From Verrucomicrobiales bacterium (GTDB lineage: Bacteria > Verrucomicrobiota > Verrucomicrobiae > Limisphaerales > UBA1100): 44,357 bases of DNA. Shown here in pieces: positions 33,923-43,162 of the stretch. The stretch spans positions 10,924 to 55,280 of the forward strand of contig PBLV01000012.1 in assembly GCA_002721895.1 (NCBI GenBank), written 5' to 3'. The notes below the pieces were generated by a model. That model saw nothing but the letters and a program-made list of their open reading frames with translations. It ran no database searches and was not told the DNA's origin. A program made the position numbers and the translations under genes. Each line of letters starts with the position of its first letter. Position 1 is the first letter of the stretch.

Positions 33923-33952
33923 AAAAAACCCCGCGGTTGCCCGCGGGGTTTT
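33923..33952 (-). terminator. Intrinsic terminator after DUF1501 gene
   Basis: CCCCGCGG and CCGCGGGG form a perfect 8-bp stem with a TTGC loop (33929-33948). On the minus strand it is followed by six T, just after the DUF1501 stop at 33973. It insulates the pair from the propeller operon. The plus-strand T-run is four long. Confidence 0.9.
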
Positions 33953-33972
33953 CAATGGCAATTTCGATTCGC

Positions 33973-35277
33973 TTAACTAAACAGCTCGGGAATAACGGTG
34001 CCGTTGCGCACAATCATCACGGGGCGTCCGGTGGGCGTGTGGTACTCCTTGGTGTGGTCGATACCCAAAGAGTGCATGAAGCTCGCAGCGACATCGTCGG
34101 GCGAGATGGTGCGGTCCTTGGGGCCTTCGCCCTTGACGTCCGAGGCGCCGATCACCTGGCCGCCCTGCATGCCGCCGCCGGCCATCAGGCAGAACATCGC
34201 CCGCGGATAATGGTCGCGGCCAACCCGTTGGTTTATCCTGGGTGTGCGACCAAACTCGCCAGTGACAAAGACGGCGGTGCTTTCCAGCAGGCCCTTTTCA
34301 TCGAGCGCACGGAAGAGGCCGCTCAAGCCAGCATCCAGCGCGGGCAGGTTGCGGTCCTTGAGACGGTTCCAGTTGTCCTGATGGGTGTCCCAGCCACCGA
34401 GGTTGAGGGTGACAAACTTCACGCCACTTTGCACAAGGCGCGTGGCGAGCAGACAGCTTTGCGAAAAGGGCTGCTCATCAAACATGCCGGTGATGCCAGC
34501 ACTTTCCTTGGTGAGATCGAAGGCTTCACGCGCCTTGGTACTACGCATCATTTGATACGCCTTGGCGCTAAACTCATCCATGCCCGCGAGAATCTTGTCG
34601 TCCTTGGCAAAACTGCCAAAGGCCTGGTCGTACTTGGCCACCATGTTATTACGTCGATCCACGTCATCGAGCGTAATGCCGCGCAGGGCGAGGCCGCGCA
34701 CCTGCATGGGCTGGCCGGCCGTAGGCGTGCCGCCTGTCTCGAACGGGCCGTATTCCACGCCAAGAAAACCAGTGGGATAATTACCCTGATTCGGCACAGC
34801 CACGAAGGCGGGTAGCTCCTTTGGTCCACCCATCTCCTTGCTGACCACCGCGCCATAGCTGGGGAAGCGCAGGCTAGGCAGCGGGCGGTTGCCAGTCATC
34901 AAATACTGGGTGCCCAGCGCATGGGCGGCCAGCGTGTGGCTCACGCCGCGCAGGATGGCAAACTTGTCGGCCACCTTGGCGAGCTTGGGCAGATGTTCAC
35001 AGAAGCGCACGCCGGCCACGTTGGTCTTGATCTCCTTAAACTCGCCGCGATGCGAATCGGGCGCGTCGGGCTTGAGATCGAAGGTATCCATGTGGGTGGG
35101 ACCGCCGGAAAGGCGCACGAAGATCGCCGCCTTGCCCTTGGCCTTGGGGTTGAGGTCGCCTTCCTTGGCTTTCGCCAGGAATTGCGGCAGGCCCATGCCC
35201 AGCCCGAATCCGCTCACCGCCCCGACCTTGAGAAAGTCGCGCCGTTGAACGCCGTCGCAGTATGTATGTGTTGCCAT
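33973..35277 (-). CDS. DUF1501 family Tat-exported protein (second copy)
   Basis: A 434-aa protein from the ATG at 35277. Tat motif QRRDFLKVGAVSGFGLGMG opens the chain. The DUF1501 body shows FVRLSGGPTHMDTFDLKP, GVSHTLAAHALGTQYLMTGN, LNLGGWDTHQDN and FVTGEFGRTPRINQRVGRDH. It differs from the copy at 28021-29436: the linker, the metal-site surroundings (GRDHYPRAMFCLMAGGGMQG) and the ending are distinct, so it is an older paralogue. It lies 25 nt after the DUF1549/DUF1553 gene, its likely partner, and ends in a strong terminator. Confidence 0.93.
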   Translation of the reverse strand: MATHTYCDGVQRRDFLKVGAVSGFGLGMGLPQFLAKAKEGDLNPKAKGKAAIFVRLSGGPTHMDTFDLKPDAPDSHRGEFKEIKTNVAGVRFCEHLPKLAKVADKFAILRGVSHTLAAHALGTQYLMTGNRPLPSLRFPSYGAVVSKEMGGPKELPAFVAVPNQGNYPTGFLGVEYGPFETGGTPTAGQPMQVRGLALRGITLDDVDRRNNMVAKYDQAFGSFAKDDKILAGMDEFSAKAYQMMRSTKAREAFDLTKESAGITGMFDEQPFSQSCLLATRLVQSGVKFVTLNLGGWDTHQDNWNRLKDRNLPALDAGLSGLFRALDEKGLLESTAVFVTGEFGRTPRINQRVGRDHYPRAMFCLMAGGGMQGGQVIGASDVKGEGPKDRTISPDDVAASFMHSLGIDHTKEYHTPTGRPVMIVRNGTVIPELFS

Positions 35278-35302
35278 TGATTTTTTGGTTAAAGGGTTAG
35301 GG

Positions 35303-38083
35303 TTAGTGGTTGACCATGAATTCCTTGGTGTTGAGCAGGGCCAGCAGGAGCTCCTGCACGCCTTCGACGACATTGGCCGCCTTACTCATGTCATCGCGGG
35401 CCATCTCCATTTCTTTTTGCGTGGGATAACGGCTCACGGTGCGCAGGAAGGTCTCCACAATGAGATCCTCCGCGTTCTTGGGCAGTTCCTTGACGGCCCC
35501 GGGTTTCGGCTGCAACTCGGCCAGCTTCTTTGTGTAAAAGCGGGCGACATTGTCGAGCTTCTCCTTTTGCTTACGGTAAGAGGTCATCTTGGCCTCGTAA
35601 ACCTTTAACGCCTTATCGTCACCCGCCGCAGGCTTCTTGGGCAGGGTGCCCTGCAGTTGGGCCAGGCGCTTGCGGGTGGACTGTAGATTGACCCGATACC
35701 GCTGGATTTGGCGCGCGTTGTCGCTGGCGGAGGGAATCTTGTGCTCCCGGCGCAGCTCGTCCAGCCAGCCGCCCCGGGCGGAAAGCTGCGTGAGCATCTC
35801 GGGATCGTTCCGCGTGTAGAGCGTCTGCAACAGTGTGGGATCCACGGTGCGTTCACAGTCGCAATTATTCTCGCGCTGCGGCTTGCCAAAGATGCCAAGC
35901 ATGTAGGAGGAGGAGCGGCCGCGGTAATTGCCGATGCTGCTGTTGCCAATCATGCGATTGTCCATGTTGCTGGCAAATTCCTCCACGCGCTCGCTAGAGC
36001 CGGTGGCCAAGCGAATGGCATCAGCAGCAACCTCGGCGGGCAAGCGACGGATGACGTAGCGGCTGAAGTTCTTTTCGTCATGCTCGTTGGTGGCGTTGAT
36101 GCGCCAAGAACGCTGGTAAGTGTCCGAGTTTAATATCTCGCGGTGTACCCACTTCATGTCGTAACCGCTGGCCACAAAGCCTTTTGCCAAATGTTCCATC
36201 ACCGCTGAGTTGGTTGGCGGATTGGCGAGATTCAAGTCATCAGCCGGCTCCACAAGGCCACGGTTAAAGTAATGCGCCCACACGCGGTTGACGAAGGCAC
36301 GGGCAAAGTAGGGATTTTCCCTTGCGCGCAACCAAGCCATCAGCGGCGTGCGCGGGTCGGGATATTTCACGTCCATGGTGTCGCCACCGAGCACCTTGGG
36401 AGTAATCACTCGAGTGTTGAAGTTGGGGTTGCGTTTCTTGATGCGCTCAATCTGCTCGGGGGTGTAGCGGCGCCGGCGATCTTCGCGAATGTAAACCTCC
36501 TGCCACGGAACCGGCTCACCGTTTTCCACGCGTTTCTCCACGATCGGCCGAAGCAAGCGGTTGAGGTTTTGCCTCGGATCCTTGGGATTGTAGTTGGCCA
36601 TATCGCGCAGTTTGTTGGTGAGGTCGCGGTAACTTTGACCCTTGTCCTGCGCCAAGTTTTGGCTGCCCATGGTGATTCGCTCGAAGAATGCCTTGAACGA
36701 GTTGAAATCCTGCTGGGTCCACTGGTCAAACGGATGCTTGTGGCATTGGGCGCATTGGATGCGCACGCCGAGGAAGCTGTAGGCGAAGGCCATGGCTTTT
36801 TCCTCAGGCTGCCGCACATTGCGCCGGGCCCAAAACCACGGCATGTCCTTGCGCTCAGCAAAATCCTTGGGGTTCTTTTCGCGGTGATATTGTGCCATTT
36901 CCTTGGCGTAATCGATGTACGACTGCTCCGGCTTGGAGCGCCCCGAGGCCAGCACGATGCCTTCCACGATCTCATCGTATGGCCGATTCTCAAGCACACG
37001 CTTATACACCCAGTTATACCAGTCGCTGCTGAGGTTGACCCGGCGCGGCAGGTAGTTGCTCGCGCGAATTTGCTGCGGGCTGTTGCCTTGGAAATCATTG
37101 AGCTTCGTACTCCACCATGCGGCATAAGCCGGGCGGCCGAGCAGCTCATCAACCTTTTTTTGACGCTTCTTGGGATCCTTGCTGGTGAGGAAGGATTTTA
37201 CTTCCTCGGCTGTCGGCAGCGTGCCCGTCACGTCCAGTGTCACGCGACGCAGGAATTCCTGGTCAGTGCAAACCTCGCTGGGCACGATGCCCACCTTCTG
37301 CAGCTTGGTGACGATTGCTTTGTCAATCGGCGTGCTGGCCTTGACCTTCGGATACTTGGCGCCCACCTGGTTGCTTACCGGCAGCATCACCGGCAGCGGC
37401 AACACACCGTTGTCGTAAAAAGCCACTACATGCGAATCGCCCTTACCGACGATTTTGACTTCACCCATTTCATCCACCGTCGCCACGCTTTCGTCATTGG
37501 TGTCAAAACGCGTAAAGCCGGTAACGTCCTCCACTGTACCGTCCTTCCAGTAAGCCAGCACCTTGAGTTGCGTCGTGTCACCCACCTTCCCGCCAACGAA
37601 CTCCTTGGGGAAAACCTCGAGACGGTCGAAGGCACCGGTTTCCTCCACGTCCAACTTTGCGCCGTCCTGAATCCACTTGAGCATCACGTTGTGCTCCCAG
37701 CTGCCTTCCTCATAAATCTCACCACCCTTGTGCTTCACCTGCTTCATGGGCTTCTGCAGGAAAAGGCTCTCCTCGGGCTTCTCGCGGTTCACCCGGATAC
37801 GGTTTTCCGTGTCGTTGGTGATCGCCTTGTGATCCTTGGCAAAATCGTATCCAAACAGAGAGAGCTGGAATCCGCCGCGGCCTTGGAACGATCCATGGCA
37901 CTCGCGCCCACTACACCCCAGCTTGCTGGCCAACGGCACAACGTGTCTGCGGAAACTCGGGATTTCTGACTTTTGGATCTTCCCCCCAAACCGTTGCTCG
38001 GCCGTGGGCAACGTTTCCTTGGCCAACACCGGGCTCAAAAATCCGGTGGCCAAAATCATCGAGAAAAATGATGCTGCTTTCAT
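35303..38083 (-). CDS. DUF1549 / Ig-like / DUF1553 protein (second type)
   Basis: A 926-aa exported protein from the ATG at 38083 (MKAASFFSMILATGFLSPVLA); an ATG at 38104 is in frame but gives a non-signal leader. The N-terminal haem-like motif is CSGRECH with four residues between the cysteines, usual for this subgroup (GCxSGxCHG-type). A bacterial Ig-like 2 segment follows (TVEDVTGFTRFDTNDESVAT). DUF1549 has LRRVTLDVTGTLPTAEEV and IQCAQCHKHPFDQWTQQDF with a second haem motif. DUF1553 has YFARAFVNRVWAHYFNRGLV and PPTNSAVMEHLAKGFVASG. It is translated ahead of the DUF1501 gene. The role is unproven. Confidence 0.92.
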   Translation of the reverse strand: MKAASFFSMILATGFLSPVLAKETLPTAEQRFGGKIQKSEIPSFRRHVVPLASKLGCSGRECHGSFQGRGGFQLSLFGYDFAKDHKAITNDTENRIRVNREKPEESLFLQKPMKQVKHKGGEIYEEGSWEHNVMLKWIQDGAKLDVEETGAFDRLEVFPKEFVGGKVGDTTQLKVLAYWKDGTVEDVTGFTRFDTNDESVATVDEMGEVKIVGKGDSHVVAFYDNGVLPLPVMLPVSNQVGAKYPKVKASTPIDKAIVTKLQKVGIVPSEVCTDQEFLRRVTLDVTGTLPTAEEVKSFLTSKDPKKRQKKVDELLGRPAYAAWWSTKLNDFQGNSPQQIRASNYLPRRVNLSSDWYNWVYKRVLENRPYDEIVEGIVLASGRSKPEQSYIDYAKEMAQYHREKNPKDFAERKDMPWFWARRNVRQPEEKAMAFAYSFLGVRIQCAQCHKHPFDQWTQQDFNSFKAFFERITMGSQNLAQDKGQSYRDLTNKLRDMANYNPKDPRQNLNRLLRPIVEKRVENGEPVPWQEVYIREDRRRRYTPEQIERIKKRNPNFNTRVITPKVLGGDTMDVKYPDPRTPLMAWLRARENPYFARAFVNRVWAHYFNRGLVEPADDLNLANPPTNSAVMEHLAKGFVASGYDMKWVHREILNSDTYQRSWRINATNEHDEKNFSRYVIRRLPAEVAADAIRLATGSSERVEEFASNMDNRMIGNSSIGNYRGRSSSYMLGIFGKPQRENNCDCERTVDPTLLQTLYTRNDPEMLTQLSARGGWLDELRREHKIPSASDNARQIQRYRVNLQSTRKRLAQLQGTLPKKPAAGDDKALKVYEAKMTSYRKQKEKLDNVARFYTKKLAELQPKPGAVKELPKNAEDLIVETFLRTVSRYPTQKEMEMARDDMSKAANVVEGVQELLLALLNTKEFMVNH

Positions 38084-38229
38084 GTCGTCAAAGTTTGACC
38101 CCATACAAGTGGGTGCATTCTATTAAATAAGGGAGAATTCTGGGGAAATTTAGCCAGAAATGGAAGAGAAAAGAGCCGGAAAATTCCGTTTCAAACCCAT
38201 AATAATTCACGGAAAAAGCGGGCCTGAAA

Positions 38230-38442
38230 TCAGGCTGTTCCACATCGTCCGCAGGATGTGGGCACGCCTGAGCAGGCAGGAGCCGTCTCTTCCGATTGAC
38301 CGCCAGCAGCGAAGGTCGAAAGTTTTTTCTCTAGCCGTCCCGATCCACACTCCGGGCACCGCTCGTTGCGCCAGTCCTTGGATCGCACAAGCAATTCACT
38401 GTCTTTCCCACATTTCCCGCAATGAAACTCGTAGATCGGCAT
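38230..38442 (-). CDS. FmdB-family zinc-ribbon protein
   Basis: A 70-aa protein from ATG at 38442 (MPIYEFHCGKCGKDSELLVR). It has a zinc ribbon CGKC and CPEC within ERCPECGSGRLEKKLSTFAA, typical of the FmdB putative regulatory family. The tail is Cys-rich (ACSGVPTSCGRC). FmdB proteins are small and of uncertain function. Twelve upstream codons in frame are not family-like. It is downstream of the thioredoxin lipoprotein gene by 49 nt. Confidence 0.85.
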   Translation of the reverse strand: MPIYEFHCGKCGKDSELLVRSKDWRNERCPECGSGRLEKKLSTFAAGGQSEETAPACSGVPTSCGRCGTA

Positions 38443-38491
38443 GGGCCTGATACTAGCTCTTCCGGGCATATGACGCAACGCCGCGGCTTTC

Positions 38492-39691
38492 TCAGAGACC
38501 CAGTTTCTTTTTCAGGTGCGTCACGTATGCCCCGGCATCCAATCCTCCGTAGCCACTTTCGCGAAAGAGTATCCTCCCTTCCGCGTCCAGCACCATCGTC
38601 GTAGGAAATCCCAGCACGTTGTATTTAGACATCAGTCCCCGGACATAAATCCGCTGATCTTCCGGCATGCGCCGAAACTGGGGTGAATCCAATACCACCA
38701 ATTCCAAATGCGCCTTGGCAAAATCCAGAAACGGTTTTTTTACCAGCACGTTCTCGTGCAGGTTCATGCACGGCTGGCACCAGTCCGACCCCGTGAAATC
38801 CACAAACACCAGTCGCCCTGTTTTTTTTGCCTGAGCTAGGGACAACTCAAGATTGCGCGACCATCGGTCGTCATACGGGTCATGCTCGTTCTCCACGACG
38901 CTATCGTCGGAAGTTTCAAACGGCACATTAGCCAACCGCCAGCCGTGCTGGGGAATCTCAATCAGTTCCAGACTCAATCCTGCCTTAACGCGTTCGCCAT
39001 CCACAAGAAAGCTTACCCTCACTTCGCCGTGTGCGTGCGGCATCCTGATGCCCCCCTTGTTGGGCGGAACAATGCCGGACACATCCACCGCGCCAATCTT
39101 CGCCTTTTTTAAATTCACCTTCGACTGCCAAAGATCACCACGAACGCCGCTGAAATCCTTCCTGCGCACCTCTTCCTGCTGAACCTGTTCCTCAAGGGTC
39201 AATCCCATCAGCGCAACCCATGCCGCTTCCGGTTCATCCTGAAACAAGTCGGCAATCTCCAGCAGTTGTTTTTCTTCCGGCCCCAAGTCCTCCTTGGACA
39301 GTTGCTTCATGCCTTGGGCCGCTGCCGTCAATTGCTCCTTGAACAAATCCTGATTGGCCTTGAGCACGGCCATGTTCAGCCGCTCCAGTTCCTGCCGCGG
39401 CAGGTTGGCCAAGAGCGTTGCATCATAGGATTTAAAATCGTCCGCAATGACGGCCGCCGCGACACTGCGCGCAAACTCTTCCGCGCCCGGATACTTGCCG
39501 GGCACGGGATCCTCCGGTTTGGCCTGCCCTGTTCCCTGACTGGCGACAGTCGGTTTGGCCGAAGAATCCCCTGTCTGGTCAACACCGGCGGGATTACCAA
39601 ACTTGTCACTCTGTGGCACATTCGATTTCTCCTCACTTGAACATCCCCAGAAATGGAAGGCGGCCGCCAACATCATCAACCACTTGCGCAT
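38492..39691 (-). CDS. Thioredoxin-domain lipoprotein
   Basis: A 399-aa protein from ATG at 39691 with a lipoprotein signal (LMMLAAAFHFWGCSSEE), so it is probably membrane-anchored. Residues 60-270 are helical and of unknown family (ARSVAAAVIADDFKSYDATL). The C-terminal thioredoxin-like domain has RLVFVDFTGSDWCQPCMNLH with CQPC, VLGFPTTMVLDAEGRILFRE and a cis-Pro (GFPTT). It would act as an extracytoplasmic thiol-disulfide reductase. A GTG five codons upstream is possible. The next gene upstream, the C92 peptidase, is 44 nt away. Confidence 0.88.
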   Translation of the reverse strand: MRKWLMMLAAAFHFWGCSSEEKSNVPQSDKFGNPAGVDQTGDSSAKPTVASQGTGQAKPEDPVPGKYPGAEEFARSVAAAVIADDFKSYDATLLANLPRQELERLNMAVLKANQDLFKEQLTAAAQGMKQLSKEDLGPEEKQLLEIADLFQDEPEAAWVALMGLTLEEQVQQEEVRRKDFSGVRGDLWQSKVNLKKAKIGAVDVSGIVPPNKGGIRMPHAHGEVRVSFLVDGERVKAGLSLELIEIPQHGWRLANVPFETSDDSVVENEHDPYDDRWSRNLELSLAQAKKTGRLVFVDFTGSDWCQPCMNLHENVLVKKPFLDFAKAHLELVVLDSPQFRRMPEDQRIYVRGLMSKYNVLGFPTTMVLDAEGRILFRESGYGGLDAGAYVTHLKKKLGL

Positions 39692-39735
39692 GACAGCATG
39701 CTGCACGAGGTAGGAATTAATGTCGATGCGAAAGG

Positions 39736-41856
39736 CTATTCGTTAAAGGCCTTGTCGCGGTGAATGGATTGGCGACAGGCCTCCGCAGTGGCGAAATGAG
39801 CACGCTTGGCGCCCTTGGCCGTGTCCAGAAATACGACAAAATCCAGTTGCGCCGAGGGTTGCCCGTGCTCGTGGGCAAACTTGCGCGCGATGCCCAGCGG
39901 AGTAAGCACTTCTTTTCCCATCACGGTTTCTGTCGGGAGATCCAACAGGCCATCGTAGGCGTGATACACCAGCTCACTGCAAACAAGGGTGTCAGCGGTG
40001 CTGAAGTCGAAATTAAAATCGTAGGGCTTGCCGTGATGTTTGAATGCGCGCAGCAAGGCCGTCTTGATTTGTTCCGAGGACAACCGGGGGCGAAGGACGG
40101 CCACATAGTCGGCGCTCAAGGAATACTCCGCGGAGGAAAAGACCACTCCGCTGCTGACCGCTTCCATGATCACGCGGGGGTTGCCCCGGGCGGGCGTTTG
40201 ATAGGCCGTCCAGCCTGTCCCGGCATTGGCAGCCTCAATGCCCAACTGGGCGAGCTGCTCGGGAGTGCCGATGTACAGGGCGGCATGCGGCCAAAAACCG
40301 GGAAGGAACGCGTTGGACAAAAACCAGTTGCGCCGTTGCAGAATGATGTCGCCGGGCCGCAGCTCGTGTTCGCGGATGGCTTGTCGCGCTAGGGCCTCAT
40401 CAATAAACGGCTTGCGCTTCACAATGCGCGTGTCTCCTACAAAGGTGGCCACCAGTTTTTGTGCGGTGTAAATGGGGCTGTAGGCATCCTCCTGCAGCCG
40501 GGCTAACACCCGCGAAAACAAGGCGCGCGTGGGATTTATCTCCTCCGTCCTGATGTTGACGGTGCAACGCTCAATGCGCTTTTCCAGCCATTCAAAATCT
40601 TCAGGGGAAAACAGGGAGTCCCTCGCCCATTGCTCGCGCTGCCCGGCAAACAGGCGGCCGTGTTGATCGAATTTATCCAGGTGGGATGTTGACGTCACAT
40701 TGTGATAAACTTGGTCGAACATGCCCGCCCGCAGCCAGTCACCCTCCGGTTCGTTAAGCTTGGCGCGCGCCAAGGGATCGTCCAGGTAACGCTTCACCAG
40801 AAAACGCCCGGCCTCCAGCGCCGTTGCGGCCGCACAATAGCCAATTAGGTAAGCGCGCTCGCGCCGTGTCTTGTCAACCACTCCTTTGTAGCCCATGTAA
40901 AAGGTCGCCAGGCGCAACAACTGGTCGCGCTCGGCAAGGTAATGCAGGAAAAGTCTGCGAATATTCTCCTGCTCTTTAGGGCTGTAAAAACCGCGCCCAC
41001 CCCGGGTCATGGATTGTTCCACACTCGCGTGCAGGCTTTCCGCCGCCTCACGCAATTGATCCAGATGGCGCGCGGATTGTTGCAGGGCTCCAAAGTCCTC
41101 CCCTATGCGCCGGTCCAGTTCCCGCGGCGGAAGAGCCTTCAGCAGGGAGGGCATCAGGTCAAAGGGGCTGGCGGGCGGCGTGGTGATTCGCCCGCAATAA
41201 AAAGTGCCGGCCAAAATCGTGACCGCAGCCGTAGCTTGGAGGGAAATCTTGAGCCATGCCGGCAGTCGCCGCAGTTGGGGCGGATGTTCGCGTGCCCATC
41301 TGCTGATGATTACCCCGGAACCCACAATCGTGCCGAGCACCGCCAGGGCGGTGCAGGCCTTCCACCAATCCGGCGTGCTCCCCATGAGGCGCGGACGAAA
41401 GGCCAAGCCTGCCAACAGCACGCCCAGCGCCGAGGTGAAGCCCAGAGTTGTTCTGCCGGAATTCCATTCCCAGCGCGCGCCGGACCGCCAAAGCACCTGC
41501 AACAAACCCAGACAGGTTGCCATCACCGTCGCAACCCACCAAAGTCGCCAGCCCAAGCTGGAGGATTGAACCCGCCACGGTTCCGACCAGACCAACATTT
41601 GATAAAACACCTGCGAACCCGCCACGCAAGCCAGTGACACGACTCCCAGCAGGGTGAGGGCACGCGTTGGCGGATGGCAAATGCGAACGAGAATCGCCCC
41701 TGTCGCCACGCCAAAGGCACAGAAGGCAAGCTGGCCTTGGAGAGGATGAAATTTACCCCGGGCAAACCCCACCAACAGCAAAACGCCCGTTACGAGAAAC
41801 GCACTCCATTGGATTAAACGGTACCGTGGATGTACCTGTGGCTGGTTGGGCTCCAC
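39736..41856 (-). CDS. Polytopic membrane protein with YiiX/C92 papain-like hydrolase domain
   Basis: A 706-aa protein starting at GTG 41856. Residues about 15-225 contain six or so hydrophobic helices (LIQWSAFLVTGVLLLVGFA, LTLLGVVSLACVAGSQVFY). A helical middle (about 240-480, LREAAESLHASVEQS) follows. The last 210 residues match the YiiX/YebB (peptidase C92, permuted NlpC/P60) family: LRPGDIILQRRNWFLSNAF, the histidine in FWPHAALYIG, and the catalytic Cys in DTLVCSELVYHAYDG near residue 622. The family are permuted papain-like cysteine peptidases or amidases. A membrane-anchored version with this middle is unusual. It may act on cell-envelope substrates. Confidence 0.8.
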   Translation of the reverse strand: MEPNQPQVHPRYRLIQWSAFLVTGVLLLVGFARGKFHPLQGQLAFCAFGVATGAILVRICHPPTRALTLLGVVSLACVAGSQVFYQMLVWSEPWRVQSSSLGWRLWWVATVMATCLGLLQVLWRSGARWEWNSGRTTLGFTSALGVLLAGLAFRPRLMGSTPDWWKACTALAVLGTIVGSGVIISRWAREHPPQLRRLPAWLKISLQATAAVTILAGTFYCGRITTPPASPFDLMPSLLKALPPRELDRRIGEDFGALQQSARHLDQLREAAESLHASVEQSMTRGGRGFYSPKEQENIRRLFLHYLAERDQLLRLATFYMGYKGVVDKTRRERAYLIGYCAAATALEAGRFLVKRYLDDPLARAKLNEPEGDWLRAGMFDQVYHNVTSTSHLDKFDQHGRLFAGQREQWARDSLFSPEDFEWLEKRIERCTVNIRTEEINPTRALFSRVLARLQEDAYSPIYTAQKLVATFVGDTRIVKRKPFIDEALARQAIREHELRPGDIILQRRNWFLSNAFLPGFWPHAALYIGTPEQLAQLGIEAANAGTGWTAYQTPARGNPRVIMEAVSSGVVFSSAEYSLSADYVAVLRPRLSSEQIKTALLRAFKHHGKPYDFNFDFSTADTLVCSELVYHAYDGLLDLPTETVMGKEVLTPLGIARKFAHEHGQPSAQLDFVVFLDTAKGAKRAHFATAEACRQSIHRDKAFNE

Positions 41857-41911
41857 AGGTCTCGACTCTCGGACAGGCTAAAGGGAAAGTCAACCGGAAT
41901 GACAGGCCCGG

Positions 41912-43117
41912 CTATTTACCGGTCACGTCAAGGCAAACCACTTGGCCGTCGCCTCCCCGGCAATAGATGCGGCCATTGGCCAGCACGGGTGTGGCCCAAG
42001 ACACGGTTCGGAAGGGTCGCGCTTCGGCAAGTTTCTTGTAGGCGCTGGGATCAGCGGCAACGATGAATAATTCGCCGGTCTCGCCCTGGCAGATAAGCTT
42101 GCCGTCAGAGGCCGTCACCGCGGAGATGTTGTCACCCTTCCATTTCACCCGGCCGGTAGCCAGCTCGACGCACTTCAATGTGAAGCGGCGAGCGTTGTCG
42201 TCGATCCCGTAAAGGTGGCCGTTGATGAGAACAGGTGTATTGAATTGCGCCCGCAAATCCTTGTGTTGCCAGACGGACTTGAAGCCATTGGCAGTAAACT
42301 GCACCAAGGCCGCCCCCGTGCCATAGCCCGAGGAGAGGAAAAGTGTCTGGCCGCTGATAATAAGGTCAGCCGCGTTGACGTCGTAGCGGGTTTTCCACGG
42401 ATATTTCCAGAGCACCTGCCCGTTGGCGGCATTGACACCCACGGCACCGTTCTGGTTGAAAATCGCCAGCGCAATTGCATTGCCTGTGCGGTAGGGCGTG
42501 GGCGTGGCATAACCGGCCAAGTCAGAGCCACGATTGCCCCACACCAGACGGCCCGTGCGTTTGTCCAGAGCCACGCCGCTGGGGCCGGCGTTTAAAATCA
42601 ACAGATTGCCCAGCACCAGCGGTGAACTGCCAATGCCCCAACTAGGGGGCTTGGAGCCAACCAATTGCAGCACATTGGCTTTCCAGGAAACGGTGCCCTT
42701 GGCAGCATCGAGGCAGTGCACGAGGCCGGATTTGCTGACCGTGTAAACGGCTTGGCCATCCACAGTGGGCGTGGCATTGGTGCCGCCTTGGTAGGCCCGC
42801 GCGCCCTTGTCCTCGGGGTAGTCGTGCTTCCAAAGTTCCCGACCGGAAGCAGCGTCAAAACAGTAGATGACATCCTGATTGTTCTTGTTACCCTGCGTGT
42901 AGGCTCGTCCGGAGGCCACCACAAAGGAAGAATTTCCCAGCCCCACGTTGGCCTTCCAAAGCACACGCGGCCCGGCCGCGGACCAGTTGCTGGACCAGCC
43001 TTTCTCGCCGGAGATGCCGTTCAGGTTCGGCCCGCGCCAACGCGGCCAATCCTCGGCGCGGACATCAACGCCCATCACGGCCAGAGCCAATCCAAGGGGG
43101 AGGAAAATGTGCTTCAT
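41912..43117 (-). CDS. Secreted PQQ-like beta-propeller protein
   Basis: A 401-aa exported protein with signal MKHIFLPLGLALAVMGVDVRA, then the PVC-type start EDWPRWRGPNLNGISGEKGW. Repeats with the PQQ pattern follow: ASGRELWKHDYPED, AKGTVSWKANVLQ, RTGRLVWGNRGSDLAGYATP and ATGRVKWKGDN. It ends GRIYCRGGDGQVVCLDVTG. Such proteins are single eight-blade propellers, BamB-like in fold, and many lack a PQQ cofactor. It is related to the C-terminal half of the kelch/PQQ protein at 31352-33547. Gene spacing is 55 nt to the C92 gene and 45 nt to the redoxin-like gene. Confidence 0.9.
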   Translation of the reverse strand: MKHIFLPLGLALAVMGVDVRAEDWPRWRGPNLNGISGEKGWSSNWSAAGPRVLWKANVGLGNSSFVVASGRAYTQGNKNNQDVIYCFDAASGRELWKHDYPEDKGARAYQGGTNATPTVDGQAVYTVSKSGLVHCLDAAKGTVSWKANVLQLVGSKPPSWGIGSSPLVLGNLLILNAGPSGVALDKRTGRLVWGNRGSDLAGYATPTPYRTGNAIALAIFNQNGAVGVNAANGQVLWKYPWKTRYDVNAADLIISGQTLFLSSGYGTGAALVQFTANGFKSVWQHKDLRAQFNTPVLINGHLYGIDDNARRFTLKCVELATGRVKWKGDNISAVTASDGKLICQGETGELFIVAADPSAYKKLAEARPFRTVSWATPVLANGRIYCRGGDGQVVCLDVTGK

Positions 43118-43162
43118 GACGGCAACCTACTGCGGGGCCGTCGCGCGGTCAATGGCCGGGCA

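Noticed and set aside
33344..33976. Plus-strand 210-codon frame
   Set aside because: Runs through the start of the propeller gene, leader, Fur boxes and terminator with no protein features.
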